From assembly GCF_000374185.1 (NCBI RefSeq), contig NZ_KB910518.1, positions 408,667 to 472,666 of the forward strand: a stretch of DNA of 64,000 bases, given 5' to 3'. The notes below the pieces were generated by a model that searched no databases, was not told the DNA's origin, and saw only the letters and a list, made by a program, of their open reading frames with translations. The stretch is from Paenibacillus sp. HW567 (GTDB taxonomy: Bacteria > Bacillota > Bacilli > Paenibacillales > Paenibacillaceae). Positions within the stretch are counted from its first letter, which is position 1; the number at the start of each line of letters is the position of its first letter. Position numbers and translations under genes: made by a program. Positions 51,534 through 60,124 of this stretch are shown in pieces.

Positions 51534-53162
51534 TTGTCCACCAAGAAAGAGTCTTTTGTCAAAGGCACGCTTATTCTGGCCGCGGCGGCGCTCGTGGCCC
51601 GCGTGCTTGGTCTGGCCCAGCGGGTGCCGCTGGAGCATTTATTCAATGATGTGGGGAATGCGTCATTTACACAGGCGAACAACGTGTACCTGATGCTGCT
51701 TCCGCTGGCGACGGCCGGCATTCCAAGCACGCTCAGCAAAATGGTCTCCGAGCGTTATGCCTTGAACCGCCCGGGTGAGGCGCAGCAGGTGTACCGTGCG
51801 GCGCTTATTTTTGCCGCGGTTGTCGGTGTGCTGATGAGCGTAATATTGTATATAGCCGCTCCATACTATGCGGAGTATACCAAGGTTCCCGAGAGTACAC
51901 TGGCGATTCGCGCCATTGCCCCGGCGCTGCTGCTGTTTCCCTCCATCGCGATGATGCGCGGTTACTTCCAGGGGCGCAACAACATGATGGCCGGGGGGAT
52001 CTCGCAGATTATTGAGCAGATTGCCCGGGTGTCTACCGCAATTCTGCTGGCCTTTATTCTGCTGCACCAGGGCTACAGCAATACCTGGATGGCGGCGGGC
52101 GCTTCCTTCGGGAGCGTGCTCGGCAGCATCGGCGCCTTTGCCGTAATGCTGTATTATGCAAGAAAAATGCGCCGCAGCGAGGAACAGAAATCTCTGTATG
52201 ATTCAAGCGCAGCCCGTATCCCGCTGCTCAAAATCTACGGGGACATCTTTAAGCTGTCTATCCCGATTGTGCTCTCATCCGTTACCGTTCCGGTAGTGAA
52301 TTTTATTGATACTTCGTTCATTGTTCCCCTGCTCAGCGGGCAAATTGGTATGGATGCAGCGACCCAGGCTTTGGGGATCTTTGGCAGCCGAGCACAGAGT
52401 GTGGCCGGTATTCCGCCGGTGTTGTCCATTGCGCTCAGCACTTCGCTGATTCCGATTATTTCGGCAGCCTATGCAAGACGCGATGAGGTGCATCTGAAAC
52501 GCCAGATGACGCTGGCGCTGCGGATTTCGATTTTGACAGGAACACCGATTGTGCTCTCGCTGGTGGTAGCGGCGTATTCCGTGAACGGACTGCTGTTCAG
52601 CAGCCTGGACGGCAGCGGCATCGTGGCTATGCTGACACTGGGGACAATTTTCCAGATTACGATGATGACCACCAACTCCATTCTGCTGGGGATGGGCAAA
52701 GCACGAATTTCGATGTATTTTGTGCTGGCAGGCCTGCTTGTCAAGTTCGGCTCCAACTTCCTGCTCAGCCGTTTGTTCGGGATTTACGGCATTATTGCTG
52801 CCACAGCGCTGTGCTTCATTGTCATCACACTGCTTAACCTGAGAACACTCAAGACCATTATTCCGTTCGAGATTCTCGGCAAACGCTGGGGTGGCTTCGC
52901 TATTGCGGTACTAGCCTCCGGCGGGATCGGCTACGGTCTGAATGAAGCGGGAATATTGCTTACAGATATGATGCCTGCCCGGCTGGCTTTTCTGATCACC
53001 TGTCTTGCTGTGGGTGCCGCAGTAGTCATTGTGTATCTGGTGCTGCTGATCGTTCTGGGTGTGCTGAGCCGTCAGGAAATTGCCGGTTATCCGCGTATCC
53101 TGCAGAAGCTGCTGAACCCGCTGATGAAGCTGCAGCCTGAACGTGTGCGCGCGAACGAATAA
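51534..53162 (+). CDS. MOP-superfamily lipid flippase (MurJ/YtgP/SpoVB-like)
   Basis: 542 residues from a TTG start at 51534. About 14 hydrophobic segments; N-terminal 'VKGTLILAAAALVARVLGLA' and 'NNVYLMLLPLATAGIPSTLS' match the polysaccharide biosynthesis family that includes the lipid II flippase MurJ (YtgP in Bacillus) and SpoVB. Length fits YtgP (about 544). It would move undecaprenyl-linked wall precursors across the membrane. Close linkage to two PBPs supports a role in wall or cortex synthesis; whether vegetative or sporulation-specific is open. Confidence 0.88.
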   Translation: MSTKKESFVKGTLILAAAALVARVLGLAQRVPLEHLFNDVGNASFTQANNVYLMLLPLATAGIPSTLSKMVSERYALNRPGEAQQVYRAALIFAAVVGVLMSVILYIAAPYYAEYTKVPESTLAIRAIAPALLLFPSIAMMRGYFQGRNNMMAGGISQIIEQIARVSTAILLAFILLHQGYSNTWMAAGASFGSVLGSIGAFAVMLYYARKMRRSEEQKSLYDSSAARIPLLKIYGDIFKLSIPIVLSSVTVPVVNFIDTSFIVPLLSGQIGMDAATQALGIFGSRAQSVAGIPPVLSIALSTSLIPIISAAYARRDEVHLKRQMTLALRISILTGTPIVLSLVVAAYSVNGLLFSSLDGSGIVAMLTLGTIFQITMMTTNSILLGMGKARISMYFVLAGLLVKFGSNFLLSRLFGIYGIIAATALCFIVITLLNLRTLKTIIPFEILGKRWGGFAIAVLASGGIGYGLNEAGILLTDMMPARLAFLITCLAVGAAVVIVYLVLLIVLGVLSRQEIAGYPRILQKLLNPLMKLQPERVRANE

Positions 53163-53276
53163 TGCTGTGATAATTGTCTTATTTTGGATTTTTGATTTGA
53201 CTTATTCAGTACAATTTGCTTCACTTAAAGAAATCAACAAAGCTGATTTAACGAATAGGAAGGGACTGGTCAGTTT

Positions 53277-53621
53277 ATGAATAAAATCAATTCTCCTGAG
53301 GAGTTTCAGGCAGCGGTTCAATCGCCCCGCCTGACTGTGGCAGTGTTCAAAGCCGATTGGTGCTCCGACTGCAAATTCATTGATCCGTTCATGCCGGAGG
53401 TAGAACAGAAATATACAGACCGCCTCACGCTGGTGGAAGTGGATGTGGATGCTGTGGGCGATGTCAGCCAGGAGCAGAATATCCTTGGCATTCCCAGCTT
53501 TGTAGCTTACGCAGATGGCCGTGAGCTGGTGAGGTTCGTTAACAAGCTGCGCAAATCGCGTGAGGAAATTGAGAACTTTCTGAACACGGCGTTTGAAGTT
53601 TACCAGAGCATACACAAGTAA
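53277..53621 (+). CDS. Thioredoxin-like protein with WCSDC motif
   Basis: 114 residues, one thioredoxin fold. The active site is W-C-S-D-C (Cys 29 and Cys 32) instead of WCGPC, which lowers resemblance to true thioredoxin; the cis-Pro is in 'GIPSFVAYADGREL' as usual. Length and motif fit the YdbP-like proteins of bacilli. It probably reduces disulfides or detoxifies in the cytoplasm. It has its own ribosome binding site (GAAGGGA) and terminator. Confidence 0.88.
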   Translation: MNKINSPEEFQAAVQSPRLTVAVFKADWCSDCKFIDPFMPEVEQKYTDRLTLVEVDVDAVGDVSQEQNILGIPSFVAYADGRELVRFVNKLRKSREEIENFLNTAFEVYQSIHK

Positions 53622-53627
53622 GAGGAC

Positions 53628-53668
53628 AACACCGCTTTCGCTTGATCCGAGCAGAAGCGGTGTTTTTT
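53628..53668 (+). terminator. Terminator of the thioredoxin-like gene
   Basis: AACACCGCTT (53628-53637) pairs perfectly with AAGCGGTGTT (53655-53664), followed by Ts. Confidence 0.9.
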
Positions 53669-53916
53669 ATAAAGTAATAAGTAGGATCGGGTTCGTAATT
53701 ATCCTCTATAAAATGCTGCTTAGCGGCCTTGCAGGTCTGTTGTCGCTTGCTTCGATGATTGCTTTTTGGCGGCATGCGCGGGAGCAGCGGGTGCGGCGGG
53801 GTTCCGCAACTTAACATGGTTTACGGCGTTATATTCTTATATGGTGGTTTATCTTGGAGCTTATGTCAGTCATACAGGCATGAGGGATAGAGCCTTGCTT
53901 GAGGAGGAACGATAGA

Positions 53917-55638
53917 GTGGGATACGCAAATTTGCGCGAATGGATTGAACAGCTTCGCAAGGACAAGGATCTGGCTGTGATTGAAACACCGGTGGACCCT
54001 TATCTGGAGCTGGCGGAGATTCATCGGCGCATCGTACAGGAGGAAGGGCCGGCCCTGCTCTTCACAAATGTAAAAGGAACCCCCTTTCCGGTGGCCACGA
54101 ATCTGTTCGGTACGGTCCGCAGAGCCAATGAGGCGTTCGGGACCCGTCCCGAGCAGCTAATGAGAACGCTGATGGACGCAGCAGAATCGCTGCTGCCGCC
54201 TACAACCTCCGGGTTATGGAAGGAAAAAGGGCTGATTTTTGATCTGCTGAAGGTCGGGACCCGGAATGTGCCGCAGGGCGAAGCGCCTGTGCTCGGAGTC
54301 TGCCGCAGTACCGATTCGCTTAAAGAATTGCCGCGCATTACTAGCTGGCAGGAGGACGGAGGTCCATATATCACCCTGCCGCTTGTCTATACAGAGAGCA
54401 TAACTCACCCCAAAGATCATAACCTTGGAATGTACCGTATGCAGGTTTATGATGACAACACAACTGGGATACATTGGAAGAATCATAAGGGCGGCAGCTT
54501 TCATTACCGGGAGGCGGAGCTTCTCGGCGAGACCCTGCCGGTTTCGGTGTTTCTCGGCGGTCCTCCCGCTCTGATTGCTGCGGCAGCAGCTCCGATGCCG
54601 GAGCGGATGCCGGAGCTGCTGCTGGCCTCGCTCATCTTGGGCGGACGGCTGCCAATGGTCAAAGATCCGATGGGCGGGCATCGCATTCCTGCCGAAGCCG
54701 AATTTGCCATCCGCGGGCGGGTTGCCCCGCAGGAACGGCGTCCGGAAGGTCCATCCGGCGAGCACTATGGTTATTATTCCAAGCAGATTGATTATCCGGT
54801 TATGCATGTACAGCGCATTTGGCACCGCAAGGATGCAATCTACCCCGCAACCGTTACTGGGAAGCTGCACCAGGAGGATTATTATCTCAGGGAATACATA
54901 CAAAGGCTGCTGTCTCCTGTCTACCCGCTGCTAATGCCTTCGGTCAAAGCGCTCTGGGAGTATTCGGAATGCGGCCCGCACTCATTGGCATCTGCTGTTG
55001 TGCGTGAGAGCTACCCAAGGGAAGGAATGGTTTCAGCTTTCCGCATTCTTGGGGAAGGCCAGCTCTCCTTGAGCAAATTTCTGCTGCTGACGGATGAACC
55101 GGTTGAGCTTACGGATTTCCCGAAGCTGCTGGAAACCGTACTGGAACGTTTCAATCCTGCAGTTGATCTGCATGTGTTCGGCGGCAGCAGAGGCGTTATG
55201 CTTGGAGTTGGTAACCCACTGCGTGCCCTTCCTCATGCCTACACAGAAGGGCTAATTCCGGGAATCCAGGAGGCAATTCCTTACTGTGGAGGATGCCTGG
55301 CCGTTTCCGGTGCATCCTATGAAGAAGACCCTGAGCTGCCTTCCCGTCTGGTTGCTGCACTGCGTGAGCGGGAAACCGCCTGGCCGCTTGTCATTTTGAC
55401 AGATAACGCCAAGGCTGCGGTGCTCACACAGACTTCCTTCTTATGGACGGTGTTCACAAGGCTTGATCCGGCCAGCGATATTTATGCCGAGTCCGAGGTC
55501 AGACAGCATCAGATCAGCTACAAGCTGCCTATCGTCATAGATGCCCGGATGAAGCCGGGATATCCCCACGAGCTGGTTCCTTGTAAGGATATTGTCAAGC
55601 AGGTTGACCACAACTGGAAGATGTATTTCCCACAATGA
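53917..55638 (+). CDS. UbiD family decarboxylase
   Basis: 573 residues from GTG 53917, nine bases after GAGGAGG. Signature segments of UbiD enzymes are present: 'GMYRMQVYDDNTTGIHWKNH' (metal/flavin-binding region), 'KDPMGGHRIPAEAEFAIRG' containing the catalytic E-x-x-R-like run, and 'GEHYGYYSKQIDYPVMHV'. These use prenylated FMN to decarboxylate aromatic or alpha,beta-unsaturated acids. In futalosine-pathway organisms a UbiD-type enzyme (MqnP-associated step) acts late in menaquinone synthesis, which would fit MqnE found at 61.3 kb, but this link is inferred. No UbiX gene is in the window. Confidence 0.9.
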   Translation: MGYANLREWIEQLRKDKDLAVIETPVDPYLELAEIHRRIVQEEGPALLFTNVKGTPFPVATNLFGTVRRANEAFGTRPEQLMRTLMDAAESLLPPTTSGLWKEKGLIFDLLKVGTRNVPQGEAPVLGVCRSTDSLKELPRITSWQEDGGPYITLPLVYTESITHPKDHNLGMYRMQVYDDNTTGIHWKNHKGGSFHYREAELLGETLPVSVFLGGPPALIAAAAAPMPERMPELLLASLILGGRLPMVKDPMGGHRIPAEAEFAIRGRVAPQERRPEGPSGEHYGYYSKQIDYPVMHVQRIWHRKDAIYPATVTGKLHQEDYYLREYIQRLLSPVYPLLMPSVKALWEYSECGPHSLASAVVRESYPREGMVSAFRILGEGQLSLSKFLLLTDEPVELTDFPKLLETVLERFNPAVDLHVFGGSRGVMLGVGNPLRALPHAYTEGLIPGIQEAIPYCGGCLAVSGASYEEDPELPSRLVAALRERETAWPLVILTDNAKAAVLTQTSFLWTVFTRLDPASDIYAESEVRQHQISYKLPIVIDARMKPGYPHELVPCKDIVKQVDHNWKMYFPQ

Positions 55639-55650
55639 GGAGGATGCAGT

Positions 55651-56370
55651 ATGCTGCGGATATTACTGGGAGAACCGCCCCGCGAGAATAGCGGTGTGCT
55701 GGCCGAGGCCATAAATTATATGGCGAAATTCGCGTCCATGCTGCGCAAGGAAATGAATTCGCATGAGGACCGCCACCATGAATACCGCAAGCTGGAGATA
55801 TGGACGCGCGGGCTGATCTCATCGCTTGATGAACTGGAGCAAAGCTGGTTCGCGGCTGCTTTTTTCCGGAAATCGGTGGTGGCCGGTTATATGGATGATA
55901 TGTCGCCGCAGGAGCAGGGTGAATATTCCCGCTATGTTTATTTTTATAAAAACGGCTTCATCCGTGTCTTTTCGCTTCTGGACAAGCTGGGCACGGTGCT
56001 GAACAGTCTGTACGATCTGGATACCAGCAAAGTAAAGGTTCATTTCTCTTATTTCACTGTACTGCGCCAGTTCCGGCTGCATGAGGAGCATGAGGCGCTG
56101 GCTGACGAGCTGGAGAGAATCAAGAGCTCTTACCGGGAGCCGCTGGAGAATTTGCGCAAGCGCCGCAATGCTGAAATCCACTATATGAATGCTGAAATGC
56201 AGGATGATCTATGGCAGCGCCATCAGGGTTTACACGACAAAATTCATCTGGAGGATCTGGACAGCCATTTGGAGGATTTGAGGCAATGCCTGGAAATGGT
56301 TTGTACCACCCTGGGGGCATCCTTCAGGTACAGCATTAAGCAATGGGATAAGCTCACCTGCAGACCCTAA
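55651..56370 (+). CDS. HEPN-domain protein, Cthe_2314-like
   Basis: 239 residues, all helical by appearance. Near the C-terminus 'NLRKRRNAEIHYMNAEM' gives the R-x(4-6)-H pattern of HEPN domains (R-N-A-E-I-H), and the overall layout recalls the Cthe_2314-like HEPN family in Bacillota. HEPN domains often have RNase activity in stress or defence systems, but there is no partner nucleotidyltransferase or toxin-antitoxin arrangement here. It follows the UbiD gene by 12 bp and may be co-transcribed. Confidence 0.7.
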   Translation: MLRILLGEPPRENSGVLAEAINYMAKFASMLRKEMNSHEDRHHEYRKLEIWTRGLISSLDELEQSWFAAAFFRKSVVAGYMDDMSPQEQGEYSRYVYFYKNGFIRVFSLLDKLGTVLNSLYDLDTSKVKVHFSYFTVLRQFRLHEEHEALADELERIKSSYREPLENLRKRRNAEIHYMNAEMQDDLWQRHQGLHDKIHLEDLDSHLEDLRQCLEMVCTTLGASFRYSIKQWDKLTCRP

Positions 56371-56402
56371 GGCAGAGCCTCTTAAGCAGTCAAAAGTTCC
56401 CT

Positions 56403-56431
56403 TTGACAAAAAACCTGAAACTTACTATACT
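56403..56431 (+). promoter_or_regulatory. metNIQ promoter
   Basis: Perfect TTGACA (56403-56408), a 17-bp spacer and TATACT (56426-56431), immediately before the S-box leader. Confidence 0.85.
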
Positions 56432-56475
56432 TAGGCAAGCATTAGCATCTTACATGCTGCGGCAACTAATTTCAT

Positions 56476-56625
56476 ATCATAATCTTATCGAGAGCGGCGG
56501 AGGGATAGGCCCGATGAAGCCCGGCAACCGGTTTGCATGGAATGCGGAAATTGAATTCTATTCAAATGTCATGGTGCTAATTCCTACAATGCCGCGTGGT
56601 TTGCGGTCGTTGGCAGATGAGAAGG
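56476..56625 (+). promoter_or_regulatory. SAM-I riboswitch (S-box)
   Basis: The conserved S-box core is present: CTTATCGAGAG, GCGGAGGGA, GGCCCGATGAAGCCCGGCAA (56508-56527), ATGGTGCTAATTCC (56570-56583) and TGGCAGATGAGAAGG (56611-56625) closing P1. Binding of S-adenosylmethionine would favour the terminator at 56645 and shut off metNIQ. Confidence 0.96.
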
Positions 56626-56644
56626 CACTTAATATAAACTCAAG

Positions 56645-56683
56645 GCCTCTTGCGATCTGCAATGATCGTTAAGAGGTTTTTTT
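56645..56683 (+). terminator. S-box regulated terminator
   Basis: CCTCTTGCGATC (56646-56657) pairs with GATCGTTAAGAGG (56664-56676), followed by seven Ts. Confidence 0.9.
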
Positions 56684-56721
56684 AGCATCCGCGAGTAAGA
56701 CTATGAAGGAGGGCAATAAGC

Positions 56722-57738
56722 TTGATAGAGCTGAAAGGTTTGACCAAATTGTACGGCAAAGACAGTAAAGCAGTAGCGGCACTCTCCGGGCTCAACCTGT
56801 CGATCCAAAAAGGTGAGATCTTTGGCGTGATCGGCCACTCCGGGGCTGGCAAAAGCACGCTGATCCGCTGCATTAACCTGCTTGAACGTCCCACGCAAGG
56901 CGAGGTTTGGGTAGACGGAGTGGAGTTAACGGCACTTCCCCAGAGACAGCTACAGGAGCAGCGGCGCAAGATCGGAATGATATTCCAGCATTTCAATCTG
57001 CTGTCTTCCGCGACAGTGTACGACAACATAGCTTTTCCGCTGCGGCTGACCGGTACTTCCAAAGCAAAGATTGAGAAGAAAGTTAAGGATCTTCTGGCCT
57101 TGGTGGGACTTGAAGAGCACCGCAACAAATATCCTGCCCAGCTATCCGGCGGACAAAAGCAGCGAGTAGGCGTAGCCCGGGCTTTGGCGTCTGACCCCGA
57201 TGTGCTGCTCTGCGACGAAGCGACTTCAGCGCTTGATCCGCAGACCACGGATTCTATTCTGCGCTTGCTGCTCGACATTAACCGGAAGTTTCATCTGACC
57301 ATCGTGCTGATTACTCATGAAATGCATGTCATTCAGAGTATTTGTGACCGGGTCGCCGTTATTCACGGCGGGGGGATTGTTGAACAGGGGAACGTGGCGC
57401 AGGTATTCCTGAAGCCGCAGCATGAAGTGACGAAGGAGTTCATCGGCAGCGAAACGCAGCAGGACGGACCGCTTCGGGCCGCGCTTGATGCGGTGCAAGG
57501 AGAATACACCCAGGCGGTTAAAATCACTTTTCTCGGACAAAAAACCTACGGGTCTACCTTATCCCAGGTGGCCCGTGGCACTGGAGTTAACTTTGCTATC
57601 CTGCAAGGAACGATCTCCACGCTTAAGGACGTGCCTTATGGCCAGCTCATTGTCCGCTTTGAGGGTTCCTCACAAGCCGTAGAAGCAACACTTGCTGAGC
57701 TTGCGGCGCAAGGACTTGATGTGGAGGTGCTTGTATAA
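56722..57738 (+). CDS. metN: Methionine ABC transporter ATP-binding protein
   Basis: 338 residues from TTG 56722 (GGAGGG upstream). Walker A GHSGAGKS (38-45), signature LSGGQKQR, Walker B 'VLLCDEATSALDP' and the H-loop 'VLITHEMHV' are all present. The last about 90 residues form the NIL regulatory domain ('AVKITFLGQKTYGSTLSQVA', 'VNFAILQGTISTLKDVPYGQ') that senses methionine in the cell. First gene of metNIQ behind an S-box; its stop overlaps the metI start. Confidence 0.96.
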   Translation: MIELKGLTKLYGKDSKAVAALSGLNLSIQKGEIFGVIGHSGAGKSTLIRCINLLERPTQGEVWVDGVELTALPQRQLQEQRRKIGMIFQHFNLLSSATVYDNIAFPLRLTGTSKAKIEKKVKDLLALVGLEEHRNKYPAQLSGGQKQRVGVARALASDPDVLLCDEATSALDPQTTDSILRLLLDINRKFHLTIVLITHEMHVIQSICDRVAVIHGGGIVEQGNVAQVFLKPQHEVTKEFIGSETQQDGPLRAALDAVQGEYTQAVKITFLGQKTYGSTLSQVARGTGVNFAILQGTISTLKDVPYGQLIVRFEGSSQAVEATLAELAAQGLDVEVLV

Positions 57739-58406
57739 TGGGGAGCCTGGATTTTAGGAGTATTAACTGGCAAGAAATGCTGGATGCAACCGTAGCCACA
57801 CTTCGAATGATTGCATATTCCGGGATTTTTACAATTATTCTTGGTTTACCACTCGGAATTATGTTATATTTATGGGGGAGATCAAATAACGCCTTTATCA
57901 GGGTTGTTTACTCGGTATTATCATTCATCGTGAATATTCTGCGTTCGGTGCCTTTTATCATCCTGATGGTGGCTTTAATTCCTTTAAGCAAATCAATTAT
58001 GGGGACCTCCATTGGTGTGCTGGGAACTATTCCGGCGCTGGTGATCGGTGCGGCTCCGTTTTTTGCCAGACTTGTAGAGACGGCGCTGCGCGAGGTTGAC
58101 CGGGGGGTAATTGAAGCCGCGCAGGGAATGGGAGCTTCCACCGGCCAAATCGTGTGGCGTGTGCTATTGCCTGAAGCCCGTCCAGGGTTGCTTGCCGGAG
58201 TGACCATTACGATTGTTACTTTGGTTTCTTACACAGCAATGTCGGGAATGATTGGCGGTGGAGGTCTGGGGGACTTAGCCATCCGCTACGGTTATTACCG
58301 TTATGAGAAGGAAGTTATGATTATCTCTGTCGTGCTGATGGTCATTCTGGTTCAGCTTCTGCAAATGGCCGGCGACAGGCTGGTTCAGCATTTTACCCGG
58401 AAATAA
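57738..58406 (+). CDS. metI: Methionine ABC transporter permease
   Basis: 222 residues with five membrane segments and the EAA loop 'IEAAQGMGASTGQIVWRVLL'. 'TAMSGMIGGGGLGDLAIRYG' is the usual MetI ending region. The start ATG overlaps the metN stop by one base, so they are coupled. It forms the homodimeric membrane channel of the methionine importer. Confidence 0.96.
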   Translation: MGSLDFRSINWQEMLDATVATLRMIAYSGIFTIILGLPLGIMLYLWGRSNNAFIRVVYSVLSFIVNILRSVPFIILMVALIPLSKSIMGTSIGVLGTIPALVIGAAPFFARLVETALREVDRGVIEAAQGMGASTGQIVWRVLLPEARPGLLAGVTITIVTLVSYTAMSGMIGGGGLGDLAIRYGYYRYEKEVMIISVVLMVILVQLLQMAGDRLVQHFTRK

Positions 58407-58463
58407 GGTACAACCATATAGCCTTATTCATACAAAACAATGATTAGAGGGGGAGATTTACAG

Positions 58464-59339
58464 ATGAAAAAAGTAATGCTTACATTGTTCAGCTTGACCT
58501 TGGTATTGGTGCTGGCTGCTTGCGGCAATAACAATGCCAATAATGCGGCGAACTCCGCTGCCACGAATGCTCCGGCTGCGGATGCTTCTGCAGAGCCGAC
58601 AACCGAGCCGTCTGCGGAGCCGGTAACTCTGGTAATTGGCGCATCGCCTAAGCCGCATGCTGAAATTCTGAAGGCGATTGCTCCGCTGCTGGAGAAGCAG
58701 GGCATTAAGCTGGAAATCAAAGAATTCACCGATTATATCCTGCCGAACACACAGCTTGCCGAGAAGGCGCTTGACGCTAACTTCTTCCAGCACAAGCCAT
58801 ACCTCGATGACCAGAATAAAAAGAACGGCACAGAGCTGGTACCTGTAGTTGCAGTTCACGTAGAACCATTCGGCGCTTATTCCAAAAAAATCAAATCTAT
58901 TGACGAACTGGCTGACGGTGCAAAGGTAGCCATTCCGAACGATCCTACCAACGGTGGACGCGCACTGATCCTGCTGGCCAAGAACGGTCTGATCAAGCTG
59001 AAGGATGACACTAATATTACTTCGACTACCGCCGATATTACTGAAAATAAAAAGAATTTGAAGATTGTTGAGCTGGAAGCTGCAATGCTGCCACGCCAAC
59101 TGGATGAAGTGGATCTTGCGCTGATCAATACCAACTATGCGCTGGAAGCTGGCCTTGTTCCAACCAAGGATGCTTTGTTCATCGAAGGTGGAGATTCTCC
59201 GTATGCCAACCTGCTGGTAGCGCGTCCTGACAACAAGGACTCCGACGCCATTCAGAAGCTGGCTGCTGCCCTGACCTCCCCGGAAGCCAAAGCCTTCATT
59301 GAAAAAGAATACCAAGGCTCGATCATCCCGGCATTCTAA
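58464..59339 (+). CDS. metQ: Methionine-binding lipoprotein
   Basis: 291 residues from ATG 58464 (AGAGGGGGAG upstream; an earlier in-frame ATG overlaps that site). Lipoprotein signal with lipobox ending 'LVLAAC', then an Asn/Ala-rich linker, then the NlpA/MetQ body ('IGASPKPHAEILKAI', 'ANFFQHKPYLDDQNKKNGT', 'VAIPNDPTNGGRAL'). It delivers methionine to MetNI. Last gene of the unit, followed by a strong terminator. Confidence 0.95.
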   Translation: MKKVMLTLFSLTLVLVLAACGNNNANNAANSAATNAPAADASAEPTTEPSAEPVTLVIGASPKPHAEILKAIAPLLEKQGIKLEIKEFTDYILPNTQLAEKALDANFFQHKPYLDDQNKKNGTELVPVVAVHVEPFGAYSKKIKSIDELADGAKVAIPNDPTNGGRALILLAKNGLIKLKDDTNITSTTADITENKKNLKIVELEAAMLPRQLDEVDLALINTNYALEAGLVPTKDALFIEGGDSPYANLLVARPDNKDSDAIQKLAAALTSPEAKAFIEKEYQGSIIPAF

Positions 59340-59373
59340 ACTGCTGATCCAGCCTGATTCAAACAGCAACAGA

Positions 59374-59411
59374 GCAAAACCCCGCATAGCCTTAGGCTTG
59401 CGGGGTTTTGC
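59374..59411 (+). terminator. Terminator of metNIQ
   Basis: GCAAAACCCCGC (59374-59385) pairs perfectly with GCGGGGTTTTGC (59400-59411). The internal T-run of the 3' arm serves as the U-tract. Confidence 0.85.
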
Positions 59412-59469
59412 ATGTGGCCGGGTTGTCCATGGTTGTGAAGTTCGTTATAATAAAAATGCTTAAAATTTA

Positions 59470-59523
59470 AAAAAATCCCGCTCTCTTCAGAGGAAGAGAA
59501 CAGGATCGGTATGAAACGGGATT
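59470..59523 (-). terminator. Terminator of the NifU-like gene
   Basis: Minus-strand AATCCCG (59523-59517, overlapping the stop codon) pairs with CGGGATT (59480-59474) with an inner CTCTTC/GAAGAG hairpin, followed by TTTTTAAATTTT. Confidence 0.75.
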
Positions 59524-59770
59524 AGAATACTTGAACAACTTCTTCTACGCCTTCAACTTCTTCAAAGAGGGCGCGTTCGATCCCGGCTTTAAGCGTGATC
59601 GTGGAGCTTGGGCAACTGCCGCAGGCACCCATAAGCTTCAGCTTAACAATGCCGTCTTCGACATCAACCAGTTCCACGTCACCGCCATCGCGCTGCAGGA
59701 ACGGACGAAGCTTATCAAGCACTTCCAGTACTTCATCATACATGGTGATGCTTTGTGCATTCTCACTCAT
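59522..59770 (-). CDS. NifU-like iron-sulfur scaffold protein (YutI type)
   Basis: 82 residues, a stand-alone NifU C-terminal domain. '[20 protein letters not shown]' and the cluster-binding '[14 protein letters not shown]' with Cys 50 and Cys 53 are diagnostic. It carries and transfers Fe-S clusters. The gene is divergent from the YuzB gene, as in Bacillus where yutI, yuzB and yutJ are neighbours. Its ribosome binding site GGAGTG lies before the ATG. Confidence 0.93.
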   Translation of the reverse strand: MSENAQSITMYDEVLEVLDKLRPFLQRDGGDVELVDVEDGIVKLKLMGACGSCPSSTITLKAGIERALFEEVEGVEEVVQVF

Positions 59771-59853
59771 TTCTCAATCACTCCTTTCGTATGCTTATTA
59801 TAGTACAAAAATTTAAAAAATAAAATGGTTCGTAACAGAATAAGGAGAACAAC

Positions 59854-60108
59854 ATGAGACCACTTATTGAATTTTGTGCCAGCAATCTCAGTAACGGCAC
59901 TGAGCAACTCAAAATCAAGCTTGAACAGAATCCCGAATACGACGTGATCGAATATGGATGTCTCAATAACTGCGGCCAATGCTACCTGCAGCCGTTCGCC
60001 ATGCTTGACGGCGAGATCATTGAAGCCGAAACTCCGGAAGAGCTGGAAGCGGCCATTGAGGCTGCGATTAAGGAGCAGGAAGCCTGGGACAATCTGGAGA
60101 TTGACTAG
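59854..60108 (+). CDS. yuzB: YuzB family protein (DUF1450)
   Basis: 84 residues matching DUF1450: 'RPLIEFCASNLSNGTEQLK' and a Cys-rich centre 'YGCLNNCGQCYLQPFAMLDG' with three Cys in C-x(4)-C... spacing that may hold a metal. Function unknown; regularly linked to the NifU-like and NDH-like genes as here. Convergent with the oxidoreductase gene 16 bp downstream. Confidence 0.92.
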   Translation: MRPLIEFCASNLSNGTEQLKIKLEQNPEYDVIEYGCLNNCGQCYLQPFAMLDGEIIEAETPEELEAAIEAAIKEQEAWDNLEID

Positions 60109-60124
60109 CTCAACCGCGATGGTC

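Noticed and set aside
53593..53814. 73-codon frame with a hydrophobic stretch after the thioredoxin-like gene
   Set aside because: It starts inside the thioredoxin gene, crosses that gene's terminator, and no internal start has a ribosome binding site.
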